Below the pieces are notes generated by a model that searched no databases, was not told the origin of the DNA, and saw only the letters and a program-made list of their open reading frames with translations. Shown piece by piece: positions 36,201 through 48,717 of a DNA stretch of 64,000 bases; positions within the stretch are counted from its first letter, which is position 1; each line of letters begins with the position of its first letter. This stretch comes from Auanema rhodensis. Taxonomy: Eukaryota > Nematoda > Chromadorea > Rhabditida > Rhabditidae. The stretch is from the NCBI GenBank assembly GCA_964057225.1, contig OZ059896.1:17310501-17374500 (forward strand), in the 5' to 3' direction. Position numbers and translations under genes: made by a program.

Positions 36201-39200
36201 AGAAAAAACGAAACAAAGATAGACTAAACGGGGCATGGAGGATAGCTGGGATGGAAGAGAGAAGAAACGTTAAAATTTGGTGTTCGTATCGTGGTATAGA
36301 GAGAACGAAGAAGCAAATGAATGAGAATAGAAGATAAAATAAAACGAGGAGAAAGAGAGAGAGAGAGAGGTGAAAATGGATAGCTTTTGCTGTTTGCAGA
36401 GTTTTCTTGAATTCATATCTTGCATTGTTTTCAATTTATGTAGTTCTTTATATTTATTCATTTATAGTTATATCATAAAGGGTTTGAAAGAACTTTATAT
36501 AGAAGGAGGGTGGGATAGCAAATTGTAGCATATATGGATGAAGATGAATCGAAAAATAAAATTCTTCATTTTTCATAATATTCATCTATTCTTCTTAATT
36601 AATATATTCAATTTAATGAAAATTAGAAAACACAGATTTCATATATTGCCTTCTTATTCCGCAGCCTAGTCTTTCTAAATGTATTCGTGGGGGTGGGTTG
36701 GGGTTGACTAAATGTGACGAAGTTATGTTGACGTCCGTGGAGAATTCGCGGAGGCTTTGTTGGTTAATCATCGGCGAAAGCTCAGCCGTTCATCGTTTCT
36801 CATCCAAGTTCATCGTTGAGAATGAGAATCAGTAACTGCTTCAACAGATGTCAACTGGGCTTTCCGGGCTAATGCTGTGATCAAACTGCTCAGCTGGTTG
36901 TTGGCGTCATCTCTCAGTCAGTATTGCATTTTTTATTCGATCCCAGCAAAATGATGATGGGATGCAAAACAGTTTTTTTAGTATGCTGAGCCATCGACTG
37001 GACCTCAACCCAGTAGTCCTCAGCAAGCTTGATCTTACGCTTATCTCTAGTGATTGAGCGGCAAGCCCCCTGAATGACTTTTGATTTTTACATCAGGATT
37101 TATAGGCGTTTCGTCCAGTTCGGCCAATTGCAAATTCAGATGTCTTCCACCTACATATGTATGTATGCATGAATCGGAGACACATCGTCAGATGTGATAT
37201 GACGACATCGACAGCAATGAGCAATTTGTCCTACCAATCTTCCTTTGACTTTTAACTGTGAAAGAAAGCAGGACTATGTTGACATCAACATCAAAGATAG
37301 AAGGAAAGAAGGGGGACTCATGAAAGCTAAGCTTACGTTGTCATCCAGCTCATAAGCCGTCTTCGGGTTTGGACGATGTCGAGCTGTATAGTGAATGCAT
37401 TTTCCATCAACCACAATGTCTACTTTCAGCTCCACTACTGAATCTGATTGCACTGTTTGTAGCCAATAGGTGCTTTCAGTCGATGACAAAGTTACGTCAG
37501 ACTTATGGCTTTTTTCTTTCATTTTGTTGTTGTTGCTGTTCATCCGAGTGGCTCGACATCATTTTGAAACAATGCAAAAGGAAAAGTGAGCACAAAAAAG
37601 TATTATCCGCTCATATTGCGGGAGAGAAAAGGGAAGGACAAATAGGGAAGAAGTAGAGAAGAGTTGAGAGGAAAAGGGAGATAAAGATGACGAAGACGAA
37701 GACGGAGATGAAGAAGACGGCGAAGAAAAAGAAGAAGCAGATGACTGCGACGATGAAGAAAAATCCCAACAATAACAGTTCAGAAAGGAAAAAATAAGGG
37801 AGTGAGATTCCTGTTGAATGTAGCGATATATGACCCGCATGAATTTGCAATATACATATTTCACCAAATCACCTTTTTCTATTTTGTTTTTACATAGCAC
37901 AAAGTTTTTATTTGCCGAGTGACTGGCAGAATGCGAATTGCATCATGCAAGAGAGGGACCCAGAGAGAATATACGGCTAGAGATTTTCTGAAGATGAACT
38001 GAAACCGATGTAGAATATGAGATAGAGGAAAGCTGATAGAAGGGAAACAGGTGAATGTGAATGTTGAAAACAGGATGAAGATGACAATGATGTTTCACAT
38101 TGGCTTTATGTTTTTTGTCTTTTTGACGAGCTCAGTCAGGGACCAGAATACATAGTGCTACTTGATTACATTGATACTTGTTTTCTTTTTGTGTTTCTGT
38201 TTAGTTGTCAGCTTTCATTAACAGTTTTCTTTCATTTTCAGCAAGAAATTTCAGTTTATATGCAGGTAAAATAATGAACTGAAGCTTCTGATGTGTAGAA
38301 AAGGCAGAAAAAGAGGAGAAAGGGGGATGGTTGACGACGTAACTGGCAAAACGACAGAGTATGTCTGTCGATGAGAAAACGTCATCTCAACAGACAGCAA
38401 GATCTAAAGAAGCTTTGTCGGTTTTAATTTGGCTAAATAAGCCCGAAGAGAAGTCACAGAGAGCAAGTAAAACGAAAATATCCGATTCAACTAAATGATG
38501 ACATGCTTCCACATTTGCAGAAGCTTGCATGAAGCTTAAAGGTAGAGGAAATGTATAGAAGGTCACACAGGCATATCAGTAACATGTGCGTTCTTGCTTT
38601 GGTCTTGATGATTCATTATTCTTGCTGCTCATTAGCTAATCAGATGTGGTTAACCTTGTGCTTCAGCTGTCTGTCTGGCTTCATTATCTCATCGCCTTTC
38701 GAAGTAATATCATGATTAAGTAAATGAATTCGACGAATAGAATAATGGGTTTAATATCTATTTATAACTTTCATTTTCTCTTCTTTTTTAAATTAAAAAA
38801 ATCTTATAAATTTTAAATAATACGATTTTTTATGGGTTTCACTGAACGATGAGGAACCTTTTTTTTTGTCTGAACAAAAAAAAAGAAGAAAAAAAGACTT
38901 TTGGGGGAGCCAGTAAAAAAGTTTGAACAGTGAATGTGTTCTGTCTTGTGTTTTCCTTATCTATCTCTCTCTCTTTCTTTCTTTCTCTCTCTCTCTCTTT
39001 CTCTCTCTTTTCCAAGATATGTTATTCTACCTTTGTGTCGAAATCATCTTTATTCAATCGTTGTACACTCCGATATTTCCATATTCATAATTAGAATTCA
39101 TGTAATTGTTTCATTTCTTTTTCCTTTATGAAACTCAACTTCCTGCTTCAGTTTTTTATCTCTCTCTCTCTCTCGACTCATAGAAAAACTGCTGACTCTC

Positions 39201-42200
39201 TTCTTAAAGCTTGAATCTTAAGAAACAGCTATCTTATAGAACAAAGGAAAATACAACTAATATCTTTTCTCTATTTTCAGTGTATTCATGACCGTAGGAG
39301 TATCCATTCATCGTTACATTGGTGTATGTCATCCGTATAAATCTATGGAATGGCTACCAAAGAAGCGAGTCACCAGATTCATCTTATCGTTATTAGCATT
39401 CTCTGTGCTATTCAATACAACACGATTTTTTGAGGTTAGTTAATTGGGCTGTATCCAAATATCTCTTCTTTGTCTTTTATTTGAAAAAAAAAGCGAAACT
39501 TCTATATTTGTATTTTCGCAATTTTAATCTAATTTACTACATTCATCGCTTTTCATGTTTATATCTTCATGAATTGTGTTGTTTATTTTTCATTTTTTTT
39601 CATTTTGTTACAAGCATGGTGTTCTTGCAATTTTTTTTGTTCTCGAACAAAAGATTTATAAAATACGAGAAAAAAATTAAAAAGAAAGTATTATTTGATT
39701 GGTTTACTCGCCTCGGGGAATGAAACGAGCTTGACGGCGAAGAGGAAGAAGGATGAAAAGATGATTATAACATATACATGGATATAGATATGGATGTAGA
39801 AGGAGAAACATAGTAAATACAAGAAGAGAGAGCTTTACCATCTCGTAGAACTTTGAGATTTAAGAAAAGAAAATTCAATGTACTCACGAGTACGAGTGAT
39901 CTGAACTATGTTTGAAACATCATCCCACACTTATCCACCAAATAATATTCATATTTTGCTTTTATGCCTGACAAACTTGAATGAAATTGGTAACTCTGTA
40001 GTGGTAGAGAGGAGGAAAGAAGAGGGGGGAGTTCAAAGCAATATTATAAGGAAACTGTTTTCTTCGCATTAAAAATTCTTTCTATTTTAAGTTTTTTTCT
40101 TCTTCTTCTTCCAGAAAAAACACTTTTCTTTTCTTTTTCTTCTTTTTTTGTCTTTTTTTAAAATGTTACCATATTTAGATTCTTTGTTAGCCTCACTTTA
40201 TGTGTATTATTTTATTATTTTCTAAACTTTTGAAAATATATAGGATCAAAGCTTAAAATAAGAATTTATTCATTTATAATCAGGAAGAATACAAAGAAAT
40301 ACTGCAACGCATTCATTATTATATCTGTTTTCTTTTTATTTTGTTGTATTCACCATGCATTTCTAAAAATGAATTCGAAAAAAAAATCGCAAAAACCGAA
40401 ACATCACAAAAGCAAATGACTGCAGAAAATGGTTTTTTTCAAAGTTATGCTCTAGGGAGAGGTACAGAGTAGGGTAGAGAAGATGTTGCAGAAAAAAGAA
40501 GACAATTTAAGAGATTGGTTAGTGAAAAGAAAGTTAGAGAGTTAGACAGATAGAGAAAAAATATATGAGAGAGAGGGGGGGGGGGGGGGGAGAAGAGTTA
40601 AAGCTGTAATACTCATGATTATACAGCCGCCTAGAGAATAAGGTAGAAAATGATCCTATAAACAATGTTTTTTAAATAAGAAATTAGAGAAGAATTTCAT
40701 GTTTAAACAATTTCTTTATTTTTTGTTGGAAATTATCTATTCGATGTTTTAGGTTCATGTATCGAATGTATGCTATCGTATCAACATTAACTACTATATG
40801 CCATCGTTACAGCCAACTCCATTACGTTTATCATCCATCTATCGGTTTGTTTTCTTTACATCATCTTACAAACAACAACTGGATATTGTTCATTTAAATA
40901 AAAAGAAATAATATATTTTAAAATTGACATAATTAGCATATAAGTTAATGAAACACACGTAAAACGTGTCATGTCAAGATTATTATAACATAGTATTTAT
41001 TGTTTTTGCTGTCAAAAACCTTAAGCGGTCTATTAATTTGTACAATAATTAAGTTTTTTCTATTTATTGTATAACTATATCATATAATTAATATAATTTA
41101 ATTAATTAATATTATAGAATTGTATTCTTCGGATGGGTTTATACAATAGTAATGTATGTAGTACCATTTACACTTCTGATTGCACTAAACTCCATGGTAT
41201 TAATGGCAGTACGTCGTAGTCGTCGTATGCACATGGTGAGCCAGGTTAGTTTATACATAAATTTGTATATATTATAATTTTTTAAATAAATAAATAGATA
41301 AATATATATATATATATGAAATGAGTGTATATATAATCTTTAATCATGATCGTGAAAACATAAATTTATATGATATTTAAACATAAGCTGTATTTAGACA
41401 TACACATTGTATGTTTATCTTTTTTTTTTCTTTTTTTAAAACTGGCAACACCAGTTTTACATATACATATAGTATGTCTACATATCGAAATCTTTATATA
41501 TATATATATATATATATATATGCATGATAATTATAGTTTATCATTAATATATTTATATAATAATAATAGTAATTATTATTATTATTATTATATAAATATA
41601 TTTGTTTACCATGCTTTTGGACTAACTAATGAGAATGCGAACGTGGTATGTAACTATTAAATTAGCTTCTAACTTCATGATAACAAAAGAAGAAAATGAA
41701 ACTCCGTCACAACACAACAGACGTGAATGCAAATCAACGTTTGTCTGTGAACAAGCTGCTTCTGCTTAAGTTTAAGTTGAAAAAAGATTAGAAAGAACAA
41801 GGAAGAAAGTTAGAGAGAAAGAGGAAAGGAGAGATAGAGAGAGAGAGAAGAGATGTCATGTAGAAAAATATGAAATACTCCAAAAATATAAAATAAATAC
41901 TTTCTATGGCCGTAGGCTATTGAGCTTTTGTATGTTCATATCTTTTGACTTAAAAATTCTTTATAGAGTAATAGTGTTTCTTTTTTCTATTTTCGACTTA
42001 TTTCTGAACTATATACTTTGCACACTAGCACTCTCTGACAGCTTTAGCTTTATTACCATTTTTGAATAACCGATACTACCAACGCCGACAGCAACAGCCG
42101 CAAAAGCAACAACACCAGCAACAACCAATAGCTTATAGTAAGCAATGGCGGCAGCAGCAGCAACAGCGGTGTCGGCATCACCAGCAGTTAACTGAATTCG

Positions 42201-43970
42201 TCGTGTGAATATATAGATATATATATTGTTTATGAAATGTTGTCGTCAAAATAAAGGGAAACCGAACAAAAGAAAGAATTCGAGCAAAACGTTTGAAGGA
42301 AAGGGAACGAGTGGAGGACAACGATCGCATATAGAGTAGCATCATAGTCCTCCAATTGCGTTGTTATCGTATGTAAATTCCACTATAAGACTGGAATATA
42401 AATCAGAAATGAAAAAGAATTTAAGAATATTTTAAAATTAAAATATTGTAAGAATCTTATAACTTCTAACTTTGAATAAATAATCAAAAAAATTAAATAC
42501 TTATAGTCTTCATCTTATTCTTTCTAATTTCAGTGTGGTGTTGAAAATGATGAATATTCAAAGAAAGCTGAACGAAAAGAACGTCAGACATCTATCATGC
42601 TCATAGCTATTGTAATTCTCTTCATATCATGTAATACATTAGCTTTCGTATGTAATATTCTGGAGAATTTGGATGAAATCAGTCCAATCTATCAGACATT
42701 GGTTACCTTCAATAACTTACTGGTAAGGTTTTAAGTTCTTTCTTAATATATGTTTTTCTTTATTCTTGCCTACTCCTATTCATATCCTCAAAATCCTTTT
42801 TTCTTTACGCATTTCTCTCTTTTTTTTTCTTTTCTATTCTTATGTTTATTTATTTCTTCATTCTTTTCGTCAAATTCTATAGACCCTATGTGATTGTTTC
42901 TCTTTCAAGCTATTTTCGTCAACATTCCTCATTTTTTCTATTCTCTATTGCTTTCCTTCACTTTCTTTTTTTTTTGTTGGATAAGTAACAGTTAGGCTTA
43001 AACATCAAAAATAGATCAGAAAGCAGATGAGCTTTTCAGAAGAAACTTAAGCATGTTACTACTTTCCTCACAAGAAATTCAAATGAAAAGTTAACAATAG
43101 CCAATTCTTAAAACAAAAAAAAAGCAAAGAAAAGAACTTCGTTTAATGAGAATCTTATTGCCATAGATGCGAAACAAAAAATAGAAAATATGCTTCCGTG
43201 ATCATCTCACATTTGAATGTCACTGCATTTTTTTTATTTTTTCTATTTAAGCTTTTAAATTTTTTGGTAAAAATCCAAAAATAGCGTTTCCCTCTTTCTT
43301 TCCGCTCGAAACATCTAGTCCTTTTCGCACCAACTTTCAGACATTTTTTTCCTTTATGACATACATTTAAGAGGGATTAGTTTAACTATAATATTTATTT
43401 ATAAATATTATTTTATTCCTTCAAAAAATTACAAATACAATATTATTTGTATTTTTTCTTATTTGTTTTCTTATTTGTTTTAAATTTTATTAGTTTGTAA
43501 CATGCTAATATCAAATAAGATAATCAGATATGAAGATGATATCTTTCCCTTATCATCATTTTCATTAAAAATGGAAGAACTTTTAATATATTTTTGATCT
43601 AATATATAATACAAAGTCATGAACATATGATGGGTAAGAGTATATTGAAATGAAAAAAAAACGTTTGGAAATAATGATTAATCGTCTGTGTATGTGTATG
43701 TGTGTGTGTGAAAGTTTCATCAAAACGAATAGTTAATTGATGAAGTCGAAATATTTGTCATGAGGAAAGATCTAAGAAAAAGGAAATAAAGAAAAATAAT
43801 TTATTTTGTTGCTCATAAACCATCTCCCCAATTTTCTATTTTAAACTTTTGCAAACAATCTAATTAACAATTGTGGATTTTTAAGATGTTATAGCGCAAT
43901 TGATTTGATAGAGAACAAGAGTATTAAAAGGTTGTGAAGAACTATGTAACTACGAGAGATGAAATAGAAT

Positions 43971-44016
<46 letters not shown>

Positions 44017-44411
44017 GTCGGGGGCAGAGTGATGAATCTCATCAATTTATCTTAAGCAAACAAACGGTTTTCAAAACTTAACAGTTGTTTCTCACTTTAT
44101 TTCCTGGTACATCCGTTTATACTACAAGCAAGCATAATAAATTTCACAAAATCATCAAATTGAGGGTTAGGGATCGATGAACTGTTCCCTCTTATTCTAG
44201 ATTAAAACTTTTTTTTTATTAATTTTCAACTTTATTCATATCAATTATAAAAAATATTAATAATTTGTCATTTCAGGTTGTTGTTAATGCTTCATGTAAC
44301 ATCTGTATCTACATGCTGTTCTCAGAAAAGTACCGAATGCTACTCCGTCATTACATCTGCTGTGATTGGTCACGACAAGGAGAAATGCTCATTAGCTCAG
44401 TGGTTGGATGA
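30203..44411 (+). CDS. FMRFamide-receptor-like class A GPCR
   Basis: Seven exons (30203-30558, 35118-35171, 39281-39434, 40753-40844, 41118-41244, 42534-42722, 44277-44411) join in frame to 1,107 bases, giving 368 residues. The extracellular N-terminus has N-glycosylation sites (NGS, NTS). Helices 1 and 2 follow (ILLGLVALPIIMFGLCANLT; INWYLAVLSASDTFILVSAF). Helix 3 ends VGVSIHRYIGVCHPYK, with HRY in place of DRY. Helix 5 is in WVYTIVMYVVPFTLLIALNS. Helix 6 is preceded by KAERKERQTSIMLIAIVILF. Helix 7 has NLLVVVNASCNICIYMLFSE, where NICIY stands for NPxxY. This pattern fits the nematode FRPR-type neuropeptide receptors; the ligand cannot be named. Introns are 4.6, 4.1, 1.3, 0.27, 1.3 and 1.55 kb. 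The ATG is 245 bases after the lem-2 stop. Confidence 0.87.
30559..35117 (+). other. GPCR intron 1 (4.6 kb)
   Basis: T-rich at the left, mixed and partly purine-rich from about 33400. It holds a CT tract at 34201-34240 and a GC-richer patch near 33230-33430. No gene recognised; the open frames lack domains. Confidence 0.8.
35172..39280 (+). other. GPCR intron 2 (4.1 kb)
   Basis: CT tracts at 35241-35278, 38960-39013 and 39159-39175; a GA tract at 36351-36370; long purine-rich stretches at 36180-36370 and 37560-38130. A GC-richer island at 36660-37560 contains a minus-strand open frame listed separately. Confidence 0.8.
37331..37543 (-). CDS. possible antisense exon inside GPCR intron 2
   Basis: The minus-strand frame opens at an ATG at 37543 and reads about 70 residues, including STESTYWLQTVQSDSVVELK and IVVDGKCIHYTARHRPNPKT, up to ELDDN. 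It then meets a good splice donor (AAC|GTAAGC) near 37336. Further left on the same strand are other open stretches with protein-like content (for example KLAEDYWVEVQSMAQHT near 37000) but in different frames and broken by stops. No family was recognised. It is either an antisense or decayed gene in the intron, or chance in a GC-richer island. Confidence 0.22.
40575..40590 (+). repeat. run of 16 G in GPCR intron 3
   Basis: An uninterrupted G16 follows a GAGAGA run (about 40566-40574). It may fold as a G-quadruplex in the pre-mRNA. Such runs are also prone to sequencing-length error. Confidence 0.8.
41495..41521 (+). repeat. AT microsatellite
   Basis: Perfect (TA)n run in GPCR intron 5, followed by a TTA-rich stretch near 41565-41590. 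Confidence 0.85.
42029..42208 (+). CDS. candidate alternative 3' exon of the GPCR gene, Gln-rich
   Basis: Directly after an AG (CACACTAG) an open frame runs 59 codons to TGA. Exon 5 of the receptor ends in phase 0 at 41244, so splicing to 42029 would keep the frame. The encoded tail starts HSLTALALLPFLNNRYYQ and becomes rich in Gln, with several His and Arg, encoded by CAG and CAA. AATAAA lies 42 bases after the stop, at 42250-42255. Such an isoform would end after helix 5 and lack helices 6 and 7. The acceptor has a poor pyrimidine tract, and the stretch may be only a CAG-type repeat. Confidence 0.3.
   Translation, partial: HSLTALALLPFLNNRYYQRRQQQPQKQQHQQQPIAYSKQWRQQQQQRCRHHQQLTEFVV
43974..44014 (+). 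repeat. GA microsatellite
   Basis: About 41 bases of perfect GA repeat in GPCR intron 6, 260 bases upstream of the last exon. Confidence 0.9.
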
Positions 44412-47180
44412 TAATCTGAATTCTGATTTAGAACAAGTTATATATCCTCATCAGTATCAGTATTCATACAAACTATATTATAACATAACATATATATATA
44501 ATTAAGCATTCTTATGTATATGTTATGTTATAATCTGCTATCACTCTCACAAAAATCTCGGGGCTTACACTAATATGCTTCTATAACAAGATTGTTGCCT
44601 GAAAAAACATACGATAATATCGAGAAATTAAGCTTTACGTTGTCTAGTTTTGAACAAAACCATCTCTCATCCCTCCTCTTTATCTCTATCTCTCTCTCTC
44701 TCTGCGCTCATCTCCATAAAGAATTCACATGTAATTGAGAATTTATCAACTTTTTTATATTGTCTTGCCTTATGTACATTAGAAGAAAAAGCTTTTATCT
44801 TTCATTTTTAATTCAAAAGACCAATGAGATTTATTGTACAAATCATCGGGGATTTACATATGTTTCAATTGTTGTATTAGTTATATTTTTATTTTATCTC
44901 CCTCCTTCTCTCTCTCTCTCTATCTATTTCTGTTTCTTTATAATATTTAACTTATTCTTTTTATTTTAACTAGATGGCGAGTACTTCTTTCCAATCATTA
45001 GAGTATTTTCTACATCAACTGCTCAACATCATCCTCATGACTTGTAGAATTGAATTCAGACTTAAAATCCTAAAAAGCTGTAGGTTGAGATGATTCGTAC
45101 GTTAAAGCTTCAAAAATCGAAAACTCATATTGAGTTTTCATTCCAAATCATGAATACGAGAAATGAATTTTGTCTCTGGAATTCTTTCCCCTCATTCTCT
45201 GCTGGCTATCAATGTGTCTTGATTTTTGATGTATTATTCATAATTATAATTTTTTATAATCTATGTATAACTTCTTTATAATATGTGTTTTGGTTGGAGC
45301 GGGTTTCTTACTGTTTGCTACTACTTCTTAAGATTTTTCTTTTTTTTTCATTATTTGAATCGAAGAAATCAAAAAAATCGATAAGTAAAATGAATAAAAA
45401 TTCTAAAAATGAATGTTTTTCTGTACTTTGTCAATCTATTTATCGTTGAATAGTTTAGATTGCATGAAGCAGGGCATAGAGAAAAAGATATATACACAGA
45501 TACACATACACATGACTTACAACTTTCAACTTGTCTATTTGTAGCCACAGATCACACATCATTTCTAATATTTATACAAGAGGTCATGTTCTCGATGATG
45601 TCAAATTACCTCAGAATAAGGCTGTGGAACTAATTCGCTAAGTATGCTGTTCAGTTTGAAAAATAAATTGGATTAACTAAAATTGAATGTGGATAACACA
45701 CAAAATTTTCAAAATCGTCGTCATTCTCCTACTCGCCGTTGTTTTACTTGTCATTTATTCTCCTCAATATCAACAATAACAAGCATATGAATGAGTAGTT
45801 TAAGAAAGAGTTATTTAACACATTGAAAATGACATGAGAAGAAGAAGAAGTAGAGACAACGAAGCTGTTGGTTAGTTCAATCCGACAATTTAACGATCTG
45901 TTGCATCCAGATATCACATACTATATCATTTTTTTTTCATTTTAAAAAAAAAATAAATTTGAAATAACATTTAAGTTTGAGAGCTAAACGATTAGCTTAT
46001 TTTCTTTATGACAAAATTTTAAAACAGATGAGAATATATATATAAATGACTTTGCTTTCTATATTACAAAATGAAGAAAACATCTGACAATAAATGAGTT
46101 ATTAATACTTTCAAATGTTGAAATTATATTTATTTTTCGTAATTTTTCAAATTTTTTTTTCTCTCATCTTGTTCATCTTCATCTCTTTAATTTTATTTCA
46201 TGCCGTCTCAGGGACTCATCAACATCTCCTGATGATATAGGACCTTACCATCGTATTTTAGGATCATTAGATTTCAAACAAAAGGAAATGACGTGTATAT
46301 TCAGATGCTTCACCTCTTTCTATTCATTCAGTTAGTATGCCAATAAATAAAATATCTGTCTATATGTACATATATGCTAATGGTTATATGATGTCACATC
46401 AACATATGTATTTTCTTGAAATTTAACCTCAAAATATTAAAATATCTCTTTGTCTTTGTAAGTTAATTCAGAAATTACAATACCAATGCACACGCTAATG
46501 CTAAGGGTAAAACCTTCTGATATGCTTTCATTTGCTCTTAATAATTTTCCATTCAAGTTTTTCAAATACTTTGGATAGCATTGTCTTTTGGACAACATTT
46601 TGAAGATTGCTAGTAATTTGAAAAATTATGAAATGAAATATGTTTTTTATTTTTTAAAATACAGAGTAGAAAGTACGTTCAATATTAAAAAGAAAAAAAA
46701 GTTTTCGAACGAATAACTGAACTTTCAAGGAATCAAAGCAATATCACTTCTACGACGTAACAGAGAATAAGATGAAAAGCTAACAAGCTAACAAGCACAA
46801 TTGTGATTGATTTATCTAATGTCCAATCATTATTTATGATTTTCTGAACTAATTTTTATATTTTTGCACTAAAAACGATTTTTTTCAGTGTAACTATAAT
46901 ATTTTTAAAAAATCTGAACATTTCAGCTTCAGTATTTGAAAATATTGAGTTTCGATTTAAAAAAAAAAGAGAACCACTTATGTTTATTTGCTGCCAAAAA
47001 TATTCTTGAAAAAGAACAACATCGTGGTTTCCACAAACTTATTGTTCCATTAAATGAGTATTTTCTCTGATAAGTCAAACTATAAAAATATAAATAGGAT
47101 GTAAAAGCGTTGAAGAGAGATAAATTCTCTAAATAATTCGTGAATATAATTGTAGTATAGCTATAGCATAGCATGTATTA
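44412..47180. other. AT-rich region downstream of the GPCR gene
   Basis: No gene seen. CT tracts at 44680-44704 and 44904-44930. A stretch at about 44790-44876, with AGACCAATGAGAT and TGTACAAATCAT, resembles 61540-61640 in the srsx region, so the two gene flanks share an old repeat. Confidence 0.55.
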
Positions 47181-47601
47181 GGCGGTCAAAATGTTTTGTA
47201 GTTCCTATTAAATTTTTTGAAAAATTGGGGTTTGTTTAGAGACTACCAACACCCATTTTGAACTTATCTATTGGTATTATTTTGCAGTAAAAGGGATGCG
47301 ATTCCTGCGATCGCTACGCTAAGCGCGTCATAATTAGCATATTTAGGATATGCAATATGATAATGATCATGTTTGAAAACTTTGTCGAATAGCGTCTTTC
47401 AGCGTCATTTTTCATAAAACTTTCAAATTCTTTAAACCATGACGTTAGTTTAAAAAATATATAAAAATTCAGCAAAATAATAAAATTGAAGCATGAACTT
47501 AATGGTTTCATGCCAACATTTGTGGACTGGACCAATTATATAAGAGAAGGTTGTACTTTCAAACTTCTCGAAACCAACCAGAAAATACGAGGGCTTAAAA
47601 C

Positions 47602-48029
47602 TTCAGTTGCTAGAAGAAAATATAACACGGGGAGAGTTATTAATCATATTTGAGTTTTTGGGGGTTTGTAGAGAAACTACAGAATGCTTCCTTTACAGAG
47701 TTGATAATAGAGGTGCAGCTCTATTGGCAAACTCTATAAAAAAATCTATTCGTGAGGTAAATACTAATATTTCGGATTCTTGGCAAGGGTATTCAGGGAA
47801 AAATAAGATGGGGCTTGGGTACGAGCACCTAACTGTCAACCATTCAATAAATTTTGTTGATCCGGTTACTGGTGCTGGTACCAATATGATAGAGGGGTTG
47901 TGGTTTCAGGCCAAACGTAAATTAAAGGCTATGAATGGGGTGGTGGAACATTTTGTAGAATCTTATCTATGTGAATGTTTTCAAATAGGCAAAAATATAA
48001 GAATAATGACATTTTCGATTGTATATTAA
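47602..48029 (+). pseudogene. Merlin (IS1016/ISXO2-like) transposase relic 1
   Basis: The frame shows the ISXO2-like DDE domain: GVCRETTECFLYRV, then NISDSWQGYSG with the second Asp, LTVNHSINFVDPVTGAGTN, and the Glu in NMIEGLWFQAKRKLK. The start of the domain (ARRKYNTGR, FGG) is in other frames near 47605-47660, so there is at least one frameshift. The N-terminal zinc-binding part is missing. It is a dead copy, less like the other two than they are to each other. Confidence 0.8.
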
Positions 48030-48180
48030 AAGATATTTCCTTTTTTTTTTTGAAAATAAGTTTGAATTATAATGAATGTTATATTAAAATATGAATTTAG
48101 CTGTGCATTACCCTAAACCTTCGTCTATAGTGTTATTTATGTTCAGTACAATCAATTTCTACAAACTATTACACACGCTA

Positions 48181-48458
48181 TTAGAATAACGTGAAAGGAG
48201 GGGGAGGGTTGAAGCTCCTAAACAAGCGTCGAGGAATATTATTCTGAGCAACTCTGACGGCTTCAACTTGCTTTTGAAGCCAAATAGAAGCTCAGAAACA
48301 GAACCGTCGCGTTGTTACATGACAACACGCGCCCAATCAACTTCTGGAGTTGAGCTAGAATGTTCTGAAGCATACTCCAGATCTTGCTCTAACAGAGCAT
48401 AGTTTGAGAGGTCAAACCACAAATAGTAAAGAAAGTTAAAAAATTTGTAAACAATCAT
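48181..48458 (-). CDS. possible small two-exon gene or gene fragment
   Basis: A minus-strand frame starts at ATG 48458 and runs LSNYALLEQDLEYASEH, STPEVDWAR to 48327. A 56-base intron (GTTGTC...CAAAAG) would join it in frame to 48270-48181, giving QVEAVRVAQNNIPRRLF and a Pro-rich end. The total is 73 residues. The intron length and AAAG acceptor match real genes in this window, and the patch is richer in GC than its surroundings. No family recognised. It lies between a Merlin relic and a Tc1-type MITE, so it may be a captured exon pair. Confidence 0.28.
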
Positions 48459-48717
48459 TTTCTAAATCTTAGGTGGTTTTCAGAAGAGGAATCAGAAATT
48501 TGAAAAAAAAAGATGGCAGAAACTAGTAGAGAGTAAGGAGGAATATTTTATAAAATAATGTTTTTTACATTTATAAGTTTTTTGTTTGATTACATAGGGT
48601 GAACTACAAAACAGCATTTTTTCATTACATTGATTAATTTTTAGAAGATAACAGGAATCAAAAGCTCAGACTCAGATTCTCTCTTCCTTACATACATCAT
48701 GTTGATTATAAGGATAA

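Larger units (their letters stand above)
47181..48630. mobile_element. possible boundaries of an element around the first Merlin relic
   Basis: The left arm (47186-47206, AAAATGTTTTGTAGTTCC) and the reverse complement of the right arm (48597-48622, AAAATGCTGTTTTGTAGTTC) match with a small gap, both reading from outside to inside. They enclose 1.4 kb with a Merlin transposase fragment, about the size of a Merlin element. The match is short and no target duplication was identified. Confidence 0.3.
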
